Assembly: GCF_000003815.2 (NCBI RefSeq)
Contig: NC_049984.1
Coordinates: 10,612,234-10,676,233, forward strand
Source of the DNA: Branchiostoma floridae
Taxonomy: Eukaryota > Chordata > Leptocardii > Amphioxiformes > Branchiostomatidae
Direction: 5' to 3'
Length of the DNA stretch: 64,000 nucleotides
In this document: one piece after another, positions 22,301 through 32,139 of the stretch
Layout: each line of letters begins with the position of its first letter
How positions within the stretch are numbered: the first letter of the stretch is position 1
Notes under the pieces: model-generated
The model's input: the letters and a program-made list of their open reading frames with translations, nothing else
Database searches by the model: none
Told to the model about the DNA's origin: nothing
Made by a program: the position numbers and the translations under genes

Positions 22301-25017
22301 AAGTTTGTAACAATGTATTCACAGGTCTATCCGAATGGGGACTCAACTGGCCATATGCGAACGGCGACCAACAATCTCCGGTCAACATCAATTCCCGGAC
22401 GGCAACCTTTGACGAGACGCTTGCGGAGCGCCCCCTGCTGATTAGCTACTGCCTCTGCAGGGAATGGGAACTAAGCAACGATGGGCACGCCGTCCAAGTG
22501 GTACCCAAACCAAAGACCGGTATCAAAACAATTACACATACTACTACACAGAGAAGACTGGTATGCATCCTATTTTGCAGAGGTGTGATTGTTGGAGGGC
22601 TTCTTTTGTATGCAGTCTTATACTGATAGTCCAGGATACCAGACTAACACAAAGCTGTTATACTAATCCATTCTAGAAACAGGAGAAACACTAATGATTG
22701 TAGACGATACATTTGTTGTCAATGAAATTCTGTAGGTACAGCGTTAAACTGTCCAGTTCGTCTTTTTCAGCGACATTTGAAAGCAGCGCCGCCTTCCGAG
22801 ACAGTAGATCGGAGCAGGTCCTTAAGTTAGGTACGTTCGGTGCTGACTGCTAGCATGATGATGATGCTAATGCATAAGTGTTTTTGACAGTCTGCGTACA
22901 TCAGTTTTAATAACGTGTTTTTTATCAGACACTTACATTCTAACATTTCTTCCGTATCAGTCACCTCAGGCGGACCACTTCCGGAAGGGCATGAGTTCGA
23001 GCTTTGTCACCTTCGGTTTCACTGGGGACGAGAGGACGACCGTGGGTCTGAGCATACCGTAAACTTTAAGGCATTTCCGATGGAGGTAATTTGTGAAAGC
23101 ATCAACGTGCTACCGGCTTAAAATATGTTTTGATGGAGTTTTTGTGCGCTTTTTATGACATTGTAGAGCGACCGGTTATCTTACTGGACTGTGCACCGGA
23201 TTGGACCCCAGTCCTGTGAGATGCTTCAGCCACCAATTCGCCGTGACACATACCTGTTTTTTTCCCTTTCCAGCTTCACCTTTTACACTGGAACACGAGT
23301 TTATATTCCAACTTGGCAGACGCGATGGGCAAACGCGATGGGATAGTTATCATGTCCGTCATTGTTCAGGTAACTCTGGCTTCTATTCATTTTTTAAATT
23401 TATCTGCCAATAACACGACCCACGTTGTCGCCTATACTCTAGATAATACGTAAACTCTAAGTCTCAGTGATACATAAATTGGATCGTGTATTGTAATAAT
23501 GGGGCTCATTTATGTAGTGGCTACTCAAGTATTACTTTAAAAAACTATATATCATCAACGAATGCGCAAACGCTCGACATACATTCATGTCATTATCATC
23601 ATATATGCATGATCCTTGTTTTGCTCTGTACTTCACATACAGATTGGCAGAGAAAACGCGGGAGTTAAGAATTTTACGGATCATTTAGAAGACATTCAAT
23701 ACAAGGTAACGTTTCTCCACCAGTGTCACGCTGTATGTTGAATACACCAAAGGCTATATACTTTGTCTGACCCTTGCCTCTTCCCTCATGACCTCAATGA
23801 CAAAGCGGCCTAGCGCCTGGAGGCCGATTTGAGCTTTCATGAATAAATAAAGGTTCAAACAAACAAATAAAACAAAGGATTGGTACAATACAACGGGATG
23901 CATTGTCTTGTAAACTTTAAGATGGTTTTTACAGCATTTGACAGAGATGGCTAGATTAATCTGCAAGTCAGAACCATTTCCGGACATTCGTTTGTAGGCA
24001 CTGCCTCGATGGTGATAAGTACCACAGTCAACAACGGCCATAGTTGGAGACTGACTGCTTCAAACCGATCGCGACATTCATTGAGATTAGTAGCACTGTG
24101 CGGTTGGAGTTTCCATCCTATATTTGTATATCAAACTTACAGTATTGCACGATTTTGTATTTACAGGGGAAGTCCAAAACTATTACCACAGCCTTTAATC
24201 CTGCCGCCTTTCTACCCGGTAAGACCCTGGTATCAATGTTAAAGATGCACTTATATCAATCTAGGTTTGGAAGTTTGCAGATAGTCGCAGAAAAAGCTGT
24301 CGTTTCTCAGTATGATTTCATTATTTCATGCACTGGTTTTTACTATATTGTTTTCAGATCCTGCGCTGAGGGAATACTGGACCTACGAAGGGTCTCTGAC
24401 GTCACCGCCATGCTACGAAAATGTTCAGTGGATCATATTTCGTTACCCGCTCACAATTTCTCACGTACAGGTGAACTATCGTGTCTTTAAATTTATGAGA
24501 TTTTTTGACCGAAACCTTACGATTACGGGGTAATATCATAACAATAAACCCACCACCAGTAAAGATCTCAAAGGTATGTTTCACTGTAAATTTCTCGGTG
24601 GCAGCACTACGTATACATGCACATATGTCGACAACGTTATCTGTCTAGTTACATGCATTGTAAGCTTCGTACGATGCTCTACTAGAAATCAATCATAGGG
24701 GAATACAACGACTGGGACAAAGAAATTCAAAGCGCATTCTGAAAATAAAGAAGTACTTACCCTTAAAGCGAAGTGCTTTTCTTAGAACTGGCTTGCAATT
24801 ACTATCGTTCCTACTATTACTTGCACCGTAACTTTACACGTGATGGTCACTTGGTGAATACATACGTTTTCCACACGTTCAGATGGAGGAGTTCCGCCGG
24901 CTACGGTGCCACGCCAAGGGCCAGCCCCCGCCTCCGGGAGAAGAAGGTATGCTGTGTGACAACTTCAGACCGACGCAGCCGATCAAGAGCAGGGTCATCC
25001 GAGCGTCCTTCCAGTGA
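10248..25017 (+). CDS. Ca8: Carbonic anhydrase-related protein VIII ortholog (acatalytic)
   Basis: The main coding sequence is join(10248..10311 or 18117..18174, 22325..22519, 22961..23085, 23274..23369, 23643..23705, 24167..24218, 24358..24470, 24883..25017). It gives 280 aa (isoform A) or 278 aa (isoform B), close to the ~290 aa of vertebrate Ca8. Every intron is GT-AG and all phases match. Diagnostic stretches are [77 protein letters not shown] and DNFRPTQP. In isoform A, Arg105 replaces the first zinc ligand (His94 in CA2), while His107 and His130 remain. This Arg substitution is the hallmark of CARP VIII and predicts no CO2 hydration. Vertebrate Ca8 is cytosolic and binds the type 1 IP3 receptor; that role here is inferred from homology. 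The vertebrate-type long Glu-rich N-terminus is mostly absent. Intron 1 (up to 12 kb) contains a LINE and a MITE. Confidence 0.95.
10312..10774. other. Start of Ca8 intron 1A
   Basis: Intronic sequence directly after exon 1A. No gene or repeat was recognised. Confidence 0.5.
10775..10858 (-). repeat. Dispersed hairpin repeat, copy 1
   Basis: Read on the minus strand, this begins CTCGCACACAATACTATAGG and continues to ACAAAAGGCTAC. It aligns at roughly 75% identity with 50844-50930 read on the plus strand. The consensus contains a stem of CACACAATACTA with TAGTATTGTGTG, so it is a foldback element. It lies in Ca8 intron 1. Confidence 0.6.
10859..13934. other. Ca8 intron 1A, unannotated
   Basis: About 3 kb of intron between exon 1A and the MITE. 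No protein-coding exon, RNA gene or clear repeat was recognised, although regulatory elements could be present. Confidence 0.4.
13938..14306. mobile_element. PIF/Harbinger-like MITE, 369 bp
   Basis: Terminal inverted repeats of ~34 bp begin GGCACGATCTACACACAG on the left and, reverse-complemented, GGCCCAATCTATACACAG on the right. Both run into a GATATCGG palindrome, with about 29 of 34 matches. The element is flanked by a 3-bp TTA duplication (13935-13937 and 14307-14309), the signature of PIF/Harbinger insertions. An internal ~21-bp direct repeat (AGCTTAGCAGGGGTCCCCGA) lies near 14087-14130. The 122-codon open frame across it is not a gene. Inserted in Ca8 intron 1. Confidence 0.8.
15670..17420 (+). 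mobile_element. 5'-truncated CR1/Jockey-like LINE with reverse transcriptase
   Basis: An open frame (to TAA at 17091-17093) encodes a non-LTR reverse transcriptase. Visible motifs are [18 protein letters not shown], motif [15 protein letters not shown], motif [21 protein letters not shown], catalytic motif C VMYADDST, the GKTK block, and the [12 protein letters not shown] thumb segment. Similarity starts near 15670 ([12 protein letters not shown]), so ORF1, the endonuclease and the beginning of RT are missing. Such 5' truncation is typical of target-primed reverse transcription. The copy keeps its ~300-nt 3' tail and ends in AAACAAACAAACAAAC near 17400-17420. The remaining RT frame has no stop or shift, so the copy is fairly young. 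It sits in sense orientation in the Ca8 intron, between alternative first exons 1A and 1B. Confidence 0.9.
17906..17913 (+). promoter_or_regulatory. TATA-like box upstream of Ca8 exon 1B
   Basis: TATATAAT lies ~205 bp upstream of the exon 1B ATG in a locally GC-rich stretch. It could set a start site near 17935-17945. This supports a separate promoter for isoform B but was recognised only by motif. Confidence 0.45.
18117..18174 (+). CDS. Ca8: Ca8 alternative first coding exon 1B
   Basis: This exon encodes [19 protein letters not shown] plus one base, with donor A|GTAAGT. It has the same phase (1) as exon 1A, and joining to exon 2 gives [15 protein letters not shown]. The ATG context is strong (A at -3, G at +4). 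The shared EDWGY core with exon 1A is what supports both being real first exons of one gene. Confidence 0.8.
18175..22324. other. Ca8 intron 1B, with a probable LINE 3' tail near 21.4-21.55 kb
   Basis: No exon was recognised in this 4.1-kb intron. Around 21430-21550 the sequence ends GTGCAATTGTTGAGCAATAAAG followed by a TTCATTCTTTC-like tail. This resembles the 3' ends of CR1/L2-type retrotransposons, so a remnant is likely. The rest shows nothing definite. Confidence 0.4.
22771..22830 (+). CDS. Ca8: Candidate Ca8 cassette exon (60 nt, in frame)
   Basis: A pyrimidine-rich acceptor (tctttttcag) precedes exactly 60 nt that end in TTAG|GTACGT, a good donor. In the required phase 1 the segment is open and would insert about 20 residues ([20 protein letters not shown]) between PKPKT and TSGGPLP. 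It is symmetric (phase 1-1), so inclusion or skipping keeps the frame. Vertebrate Ca8 has no insertion at this point, so this is either a lineage-specific alternative exon or a chance match. Confidence 0.4.
   Translation, partial: RHLKAAPPSETVDRSRSLS
23755..23885 (+). repeat. Retrotransposon 3'-tail remnant in a Ca8 intron
   Basis: A stretch with GCCTGGAGGCCGATTTGAGC ends in TGAATAAATAAAGG and an AACAAACAAATAAAA tail. The form matches the 3' end of a LINE or SINE insertion. No coding part remains. Confidence 0.4.
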
Positions 25018-25868
25018 CAGGTGTCAGACCTGGTCTTCGTAGGGACTTCGCTAGATGGCGCTTTCGTACCACCGTCATCATTACACATTACTCAGCTGGA
25101 AAATGGTTCAAACTTCAAACGGAATCCATATCGCTACATAATATATATTTACCCCCCCCCCCCCCCAACACTGCAGGTGCAAAATAAAATGAGAGCATTG
25201 TATGTGCTATTTGTGGTGTATACTAGTATTGGTGAATGCATGGGTCAGTTAATCACTAGTACTCAAGAACAAACAATACAATCTATGTTTGAACAATGAG
25301 ACTCAATCGCTACGTGAAATATTCTATTATATAGTGTTGAAGTAATTCCATTTGTATATGTACATTTTCTCTGACACAACAATTGTGCAATGTTGACCAT
25401 GCTGATACTTGTACGTTTATGCTTATGATGTGGTATTGACCAAGTCAGTTGGAGTGGCTACTGCGTCTCTGTCAGACTTTAAAAAACATTAAACAAATAC
25501 GCTTGGAGATAGTTGGCAACAATTAACAAGCTGTCTGATTAACAAATGTATATATTGAGAAGGTAAGCTATACGGAAAACAAAATGCTGCTCTTCAACCG
25601 AGCTTGCAGGTGCAGTACGAACAGGAACCACAAGATGTCTCCCCATATCCATCTCCAGCCTTTCTCCGACCACTTAAACTATATACATTTGTAGTATAAG
25701 ATTTGCAATTTATACCGTCTGTGTTGCATTCAATTGCTCCAAGAGGTTGATTTGAATTTGGAACAGGACATAAAATGAACTAACCTGCCGTAAACAATGA
25801 ACTGCTTGTCTGTGAATGATATAAGATAGTTGCTGTATTGTTTTAGACAGAACTGTCATGTCAAGTGC

Positions 25869-25874
25869 AATAAA
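25869..25874 (+). terminator. Possible Ca8 poly(A) signal
   Basis: AATAAA in the context gtgcAATAAAgatgtttt lies 0.85 kb after the Ca8 stop codon. An earlier AATAAA near 25184 is an alternative. Confidence 0.4.
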
Positions 25875-26002
25875 GATGTTTTATCAGAGAAGGATACAAG
25901 GCCACTTGTAAGTAGGTTAGGGTGAACCCAAATGAATCAAGTCACACTTTTCATCATGGTGTAACAAGCTTTAGTGGGGAAATTGGAGACAGAGATGCTC
26001 TA

Positions 26003-26390
26003 GAAATGACATGTTGCTATCTCAAAACCAAGTTAGCCTCTGACATTCTCACACTTTCATTATGTGAAAAGTCAGAGGGTCCTTAAACAGATTACATCAG
26101 CGAGCTCATCTTCTAAAGAGCAGCCTATCCAATACTAATCATGTCAGCTACTGCTGAGATAAATAATGGCCCAAGATATGGCACGACTGCTTTCACCATG
26201 TAATTCAATCTAGTCCTCATCACAACCAACCAGCAACATTTCCATATCTTGAATTATTCAGACATGTACATTCATTTTCTGGTTGTAACGACAAGAAAAA
26301 CAAGCATCTTCACAGACTGACAGCCCGCTGATAATGGTTGAGACAGCAGCGCCATTTTGATACCATCTGATTTGATTAGAGCGGGAAGAG
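26003..26390. promoter_or_regulatory. Duplicated conserved noncoding block A, copy 1
   Basis: This ~390-bp block aligns co-linearly with 50044-50446. Shared words include TTCATTATGTGA (26057 / 50098), CTAATCATGTCA followed by AGATAAATAATGG/AGC (about 26136 / 50186), and CTTGAATTATTCAG (about 26247 / 50299). GCTGATAAT..TGAGAC is shared near 26330 / 50389. No open frame is conserved, and the alignment has indels that are not multiples of three. The AT-rich homeodomain-like cores suggest an enhancer; function is inferred. Confidence 0.65.
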
Positions 26391-27216
26391 AAATCCTAAT
26401 ACTATCTTGGATCAGGGATAATGGCTTTCCAGGCTCCTAAGTGCCATTCCCCGCTGTCTGTTAAAGACATCCTCTCAGGTATCATACGGTCATTCCACTT
26501 CAAACTTTCAAGTGTGTAAAAACATTGACATGCTTACCTTTGGTTAGGACAGGTGTTTTCCATTTCAGCCTACAAGAGGATTCAACACAAAGTATCCCCA
26601 ATTCTTTATTTTCCTATTCCCTTTACATGTATGTCACTTGATGATATCTTCACGTACTTCAGCAAAGCCAGTCACATTGTATCTCTCCTTGGTGCTGAAA
26701 AATTGGTTATCATCAGTTAGAAGGTGATATGAAAAATAATGAGTTTGGCAATAATGTGATGTATTTTACGTTTAACAAGCAAGACTCTTTATTTATCAAG
26801 TACTACTGTTCCTGGACACTGCATTGATTGTGAGATAAAGTCAAGAAACAATTTATCAAATGATTCTATGCATTTTTTTGTTTTGATATTTGAAAAACAA
26901 ACGAACTTGGAGTCTGTGGTGTTGGCATGTTTGAAAGACAATTCAATCATGAGGAAGTTTGCTGCTGTCAACATAGGATCGATGTGCCTATCAGTTAGGT
27001 TCAACTATGGGGGCAAAACTGAACACTGGGGTCATCCTAGGTACTGCAGTATAAAGCCTAGCTGGGGGGGGGGAAGGAGATAAAGCTCACAGAGGGATTG
27101 TGCAGGTCAGCAGGAGGAAGCAACAGGCTGGACCCTGAGGAGGAAGGGTGGAGGTGAGAGAGATCCACTCACAGGTTAGGAGAAGGTGCAGCACTCCATC
27201 AATGTCAGGGGGTGAT

Positions 27217-27464
27217 CACCTGAACCACAGGTGGACAGATCACCTGAACCACAGGTGGACAGATCACCTGAACCACAGGTGGACAGATCACCTGAACCAC
27301 AGGTGGACAGATCACCTGAACCACAGGTGGACAAATCTCCTGAACCACAGGTGGACAGATCACCTGAACCACAGGTGGACAGATCACCTGAACCACAGGT
27401 GGACAGATCACATGAACCACAGGTGGACAGATCACCTGAACTACAGGTGGACGGATCACCTGAC
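27217..27464. repeat. Minisatellite, 24-bp unit, ~10.3 copies, E-box palindrome
   Basis: Ten nearly identical 24-bp units start every 24 bp from 27217, plus a partial eleventh at 27457. Each unit contains CACCTGAACCACAGGTG, an inverted pair of CACCTG E-boxes around a 5-nt loop. The period is a multiple of three, so frames on both strands stay open; these are not genes. Confidence 0.95.
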
Positions 27465-28371
27465 CTGATTTAGAAAGGTGGGACACCATGTTGGACAGAT
27501 TTGTCTTGTCCATGTTGGGTATCACACACCTACCCTGTAGTGTCAGGTAAAACACTGTTTCACAAGGCCCCACATGTCCCAATTCTAGCACAGTAAGAGG
27601 AAACAACATGCCTACACAAGGCCCCACAGGTAAAGATAAGGCAGCCTGCTCCATCACTGTCACAGGTCTGACAGGGTGATGACCAGCCTGCCCTGGGCCC
27701 AACATACACACACATATTAGCTCTTACATGGACTGGAACGCTTTATTGCAGCCACAACTAATAACAGCGATGGGCTGAGGTGTTTCAGTAGTGATAGGGA
27801 GGTGGGCACACACATTAAGAGACACACCCATGGGGTCATACAGGTGACAACAGACAATCCCTGGGATCTCACAGGGTCAGAAAGATATAGACATCTTTTC
27901 AAAATACGCCTCTAACAAGCTCAATGATGTACCTATCTCCAGTAACAGACTGTAAAACTGCTGCTGCATTTCCTACATAATGTTGTACACCCTGCAGCAC
28001 AACTTTAACTTAACAAAACGTAACATTTCATGTAGGAAACAGTCATCATGCACAGAAAAGTTTTCTTTGAAAAGAACATTAGGTTAAAGCTCTGAACCAT
28101 TTCTTGGCAGTTGACACATAAATCCTCCCTCTTCACAGAGAGCAGTTACCACTCTCGGAAGTTGTAATGTTGGACATTTGTGCAGCAACAGTATTCTGCT
28201 GTTCCAGGCAGTTAGCAACATGATTTTACATGTACATTTTAAGCTGATGACATATGCTCCGTCTCCTGCCATTTCCTCTGTAGATCCCGGTACCCAGTAA
28301 TGACCAGCCATTACGCTTATCTCTCCAGCCCATGTCCCCAGCTTCCCCTGATCGGAGGAGCCCACATCAAT

Positions 28372-28905
28372 TTTTTGTCCAACATGTGAAAGGTTAATAA
28401 TCTCCCGTTGTCCAGCCATGTCCGTATGACCACGGCTGCATGTAGATATCACCCGGCCTTTGTAATCAGCAACTATCTAGACTCGCAGTCCCTGTGTAAT
28501 TTTCACCAATCAATTTCCTCCCTGGCTCAAGCCAAGAGGCGGCCAAAGTTCTGCCATCAGCAGGTGTTCAGGCATGCGGCGGCCGGAGACTTTCTCATTT
28601 CCAGTAACGGCACATTCCGTTTGGCATTAGTCTGAAATCTAAAGACCATCAGTGCCGGGGGTGAGCGGTGTGATTGTAACACTACTGATAAGTTATCGCA
28701 GCCATTTCTCACTGTCAGGACAGGACATCAACATTATCTGCCCACCAACACCTTTGGTCAGAGAGCACATCATCACCAGGATCGATAGTGAGGCACGCCG
28801 AACCCACACCTCTCCCGCCAACTTATGAACCGCCGGCTGCTTTATGAAGACGTATCCCCCCGGCACAAACTTGATGGAAAATTAGCTCAGTTTGTCTAAA
28901 TCGTT
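28372..28905. promoter_or_regulatory. Duplicated conserved noncoding block B, copy 1 (101-bp identical core)
   Basis: Positions 28372-28472 are identical, base for base, to 52662-52762. Similarity then continues with gaps to ~28905, for example AATCAATTTCC, GATTGTAACA, GATAAGTTATC, CACCTTTGGT and GGAAAATTAGCTCA. The core holds ACATGTGA (an Iroquois-type ACATGT site), TTAATAATCTCC and CTTTGTAATCA. A short open frame (HVRMTTAACRYHPAFVIS) crosses the core but has no ATG at its start, and downstream the two copies diverge with frame-breaking gaps. A cis-regulatory element is more likely. Confidence 0.75.
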
Positions 28906-30949
28906 GCTGATTTTGCAGGAAGCCAAGCATTGATTTCCTGACCAGACCGTCCATCCTCCTCATACATTTTCATTACTTCACTTCTACAGACCAAGAATGA
29001 TTGAAGTTGTGAAAACAGTTTTCCTTCTAATTGTTTCTTGATTCTCCCCCAGCAGCCCTTATCTCCCAGCAGAAAGGCCCAAACAGATGTAATCACAGTT
29101 CTGTAGAAACATGCTTATCTGTGTAATAATGTGGAGGGGCTTTATCCTGTTACAGCCTCCAAGGCTACAGCTAAACAACATTAATCTTCACCTCTACAGA
29201 CCACATACTTACACCTTGGGGCAACATGAAGGGTTCCCAAGTCAACTGGCATGATCATTATCTACTTCTCCCTCTAGGAATTTTTTAGTAATTGAAATAG
29301 TTATAGTAATATCCATGAAAAGTCAAAGCACAAAAAAACAATACACAAAGACTTTGACTTTATTCAGATCCACCTTTAGCCTAATATACAAGTATATTGT
29401 AGCTATTCTTCCTGTAGTCTTTTTAACAATCTAAGAGGACAACACGACAAACAGGTACAAACCATACAATGTGCATAAGATTCACACATAATAAAAATTA
29501 AGGTTACTTGAGGTTGTAAGAGAATATTGGGTCCAGTTTTGGGTTCAATAACCTTGTCGCATCAAAGTTGGAGTTAATTGTAGACAAAATTTCTGTCAAG
29601 AAAACAAATAATGAAGACAATGCTGTACAGCATTTGAATCAATAGACCAGTCTATTACATTTGTTGGCTGTGTTCCCTAGATTCTGTATTGTTGCTATAA
29701 CACACTATATAACATGCATCTCACTTGTAGCAATAAACCATTTATGAAGACCTTCACAAGAGAGTGGCTTTGTATTGGTGATTATTCGCCATCAAATACC
29801 TATCGGGACCGCAATCAAAGGGCAACTAAACGATCTGATTATGGTTTTATATTACAGTACTGTTAGGAACCAAATTGGTTTTATAGTTCAGCTGACATTA
29901 CAATTAGACACAATGAATGGCTCAAAATCATGTTATATGCCAAAGGAACCTAAAAAAAAAGTACATTAAGCGCTGAAGAGGTTAGGGCACATGTAAGAGG
30001 TTTGTGTTAATCTGCTTTTTCCTGGCATTTATTCTAGTCAAAAAGATTTGAATACTGATCATTTTGAAGATAACATTTAGCCTTTAAAGTATGGTGGACG
30101 ATAGAGGCATTTTCACATTAGTATGTCCATGTTATCTAGATCTAGACGAATAGAAAGAATTTTTATAGCCATGGCAGAGATAATTGTTTTACAGTCAAAG
30201 TAAGCTGCAAGGAACATTGTATACATCAATCCATGTAGTCATAAGAATGATTGTTTCATGACAAAACATATATTTTCCTTTCGCAATGGTGACCCATGAA
30301 CAGTACCTCTCCCTCCAGCAGTTATATAAAAATCAATTACTCCGTCCTGTAATGCCTGCTTGACCCCCCTGACCAAATGTCAGCCACACCAAGTGGTGCA
30401 GCAGCCTGGGACCAGGGAGCGCCAGTGATGACTGCTTGACTTCTGACCCAGAAAGTGCAGGTTTTGTGGGCTGCACAAGCATAATTATCTTATGATTTAT
30501 CAGGTTCTAAACTCTGGGGGTGGGTCAATCACTGCGCCTGGGGTGGGGTAAAACTGTTTGTCCTATAGATAAATTCAGATCCAGCAGAAAGTGTCACAAA
30601 TGTATTTAGATATCATTGGGAAAGTATAAACAAGTAGATTGGAATCTGTGCTACATGTAGGTTTGTTTCATAAGTTAGCACACAATGGATATAGGCCTCG
30701 GTACTCAACAGTTATTTGTGTAGAATTTAACGTTATGATCTCCAGTATTTTATTGGGCAGATCAGTATACCTAGCTACTGTCCTTGGCACTGAATGTGTT
30801 ATCATATCTAGCTCCTGTCCTTGGTGCTGATAAGATCTCAATGCCTAGTTCCTGCCTGTGACAATGAATGGATTGTAATACTTTGGTGTTGAACAGGTCC
30901 CCATACCAAGCTTCTGTCCCGGGTGCCAATCAGATCGCCACACATAGAC

Positions 30950-31575
30950 CTGTCCTTGGTTCTGAACAGATCCCCATACCAAGCTCCTGTCCATGGTGCT
31001 GAAAACATCACCATACCTAAACCTATCATTGGTGCTGAAAACACCACCATACCTAGACCTGTCCTTGGTGCTGAAAACACCACCATACCTAGACCTGTCC
31101 TTGGTGCTGAACACACCACCATACCTAGACCTGTCCTTGGTGGTGAACACACCACCATACCTAGACCTATCATTGGTGCTGAACACACCACCATACCTAG
31201 ACCTGTCCTTGGTGGTGAACACACCACCATACCTAGACCTATTATTGGTGCTGAACACACCACCATACCTAGACCTGTCCTTGGTGGTGAACACACCACC
31301 ATACCTAGACCTATTATTGGTGCTGAACACACCACCATACCTAGACCTGTCCTTGGTGCTGAACACACCACCATACCTAGACCTATCATTGGTGCTGAAC
31401 ACACCACCATACCTAGACCTGTCCTTGGTGGTGAACACACCACCATACCTAGACCTATTATTGGTGCTGAACACACCACCATACCTAGACCTGTCCTTGG
31501 TGCTGAACATACCACCATACCTAGACCTGTCCTTGGTGCTGAACAGATCACTATGCCAAACCCCTGTCCTTAGTA
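30950..31575. repeat. Minisatellite, 36-bp unit with 72-bp higher order
   Basis: A 36-bp unit containing CCTTGGTGCTGAACAC and ACCACCATACCTAGACC repeats ~16 times. Two variants (CCTGTCCTT and CCTATTATT/CCTATCATT) partly alternate, giving a 72-bp super-period. Degenerate copies extend outward to about 30780 and 31690, so the centre is homogenised and the edges decayed. Long open frames on both strands arise because 36 is a multiple of three. Confidence 0.95.
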
Positions 31576-31990
31576 CTGAATAAATCCCCATACCTAGTCC
31601 CTGATGCTAAACAAAGCTTTATTCTAGGGAATAGCCATGGGACTGAATAGATCACCATAACTAGGTACTGTCCATGGTGCTGAATGGATCTCAATTACAA
31701 AGATCCAACTGATAGATTACAGTTACAGATCTTAAGTTTTAAGATTTAGATAAAAGTTAGGACCCTATCACCATTATCAGCATCAACTTCTGCTTCAGAT
31801 GGTTAGAAGTATGCAGACCTTTCCTTAACCACTGGGAGGTCAATGACCTGGGACCTCATGTGATTCTAGTAAGCCTGGGCAGGCAAATGAACTAAATTGT
31901 AATTACAATATCCAAGAAGGAAACTGAATTATCACAAATATTTGGACCATTGAATATACATCAATTCATCTCTTGGCTATTGATGTAACA

Positions 31991-32139
31991 CCAGTTCCCC
32001 TTTATTTGCGGGGTAACCTATATCCATTGTACCTAAAACAGGATATTTAGGGATATCACGTTGATGGACTTGATATCCCAAAATACCCTAGTGTTAAATA
32101 CGACGGATAAAGGTTACCCCGCGAATAAAGGTGAACTAG
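31991..32139. mobile_element. Foldback MITE, ~149 bp
   Basis: Inverted arms begin AGTTCCCCTTTATTTGCGGG on the left and, reverse-complemented, AGTTCACCTTTATTCGCGGG on the right. Pairing continues through GTAACC to TATCC, ~36 bp in all. The middle also has a GATATC/TATCCC palindromic part. No clear target duplication and no coding capacity. Confidence 0.65.

Noticed and set aside
27148-27711. Repetitive proline/histidine-rich open frames
   Set aside because: Artefacts of the 24-bp minisatellite.
28408-28635. Open frame conserved at its start with 52698-52922 (HVRMTTAACRYHPAFVIS)
   Set aside because: The start codon is TTG, identity is equally perfect at wobble positions and outside the frame, and the frames diverge with non-triplet gaps just after the core. 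A noncoding element fits better, although a tiny exon is not formally excluded.
30838-31591. Long open frames (up to 248 codons) on both strands
   Set aside because: They arise from a 36-bp minisatellite whose period is a multiple of three. Four frames are open at once and no splice or domain evidence exists.
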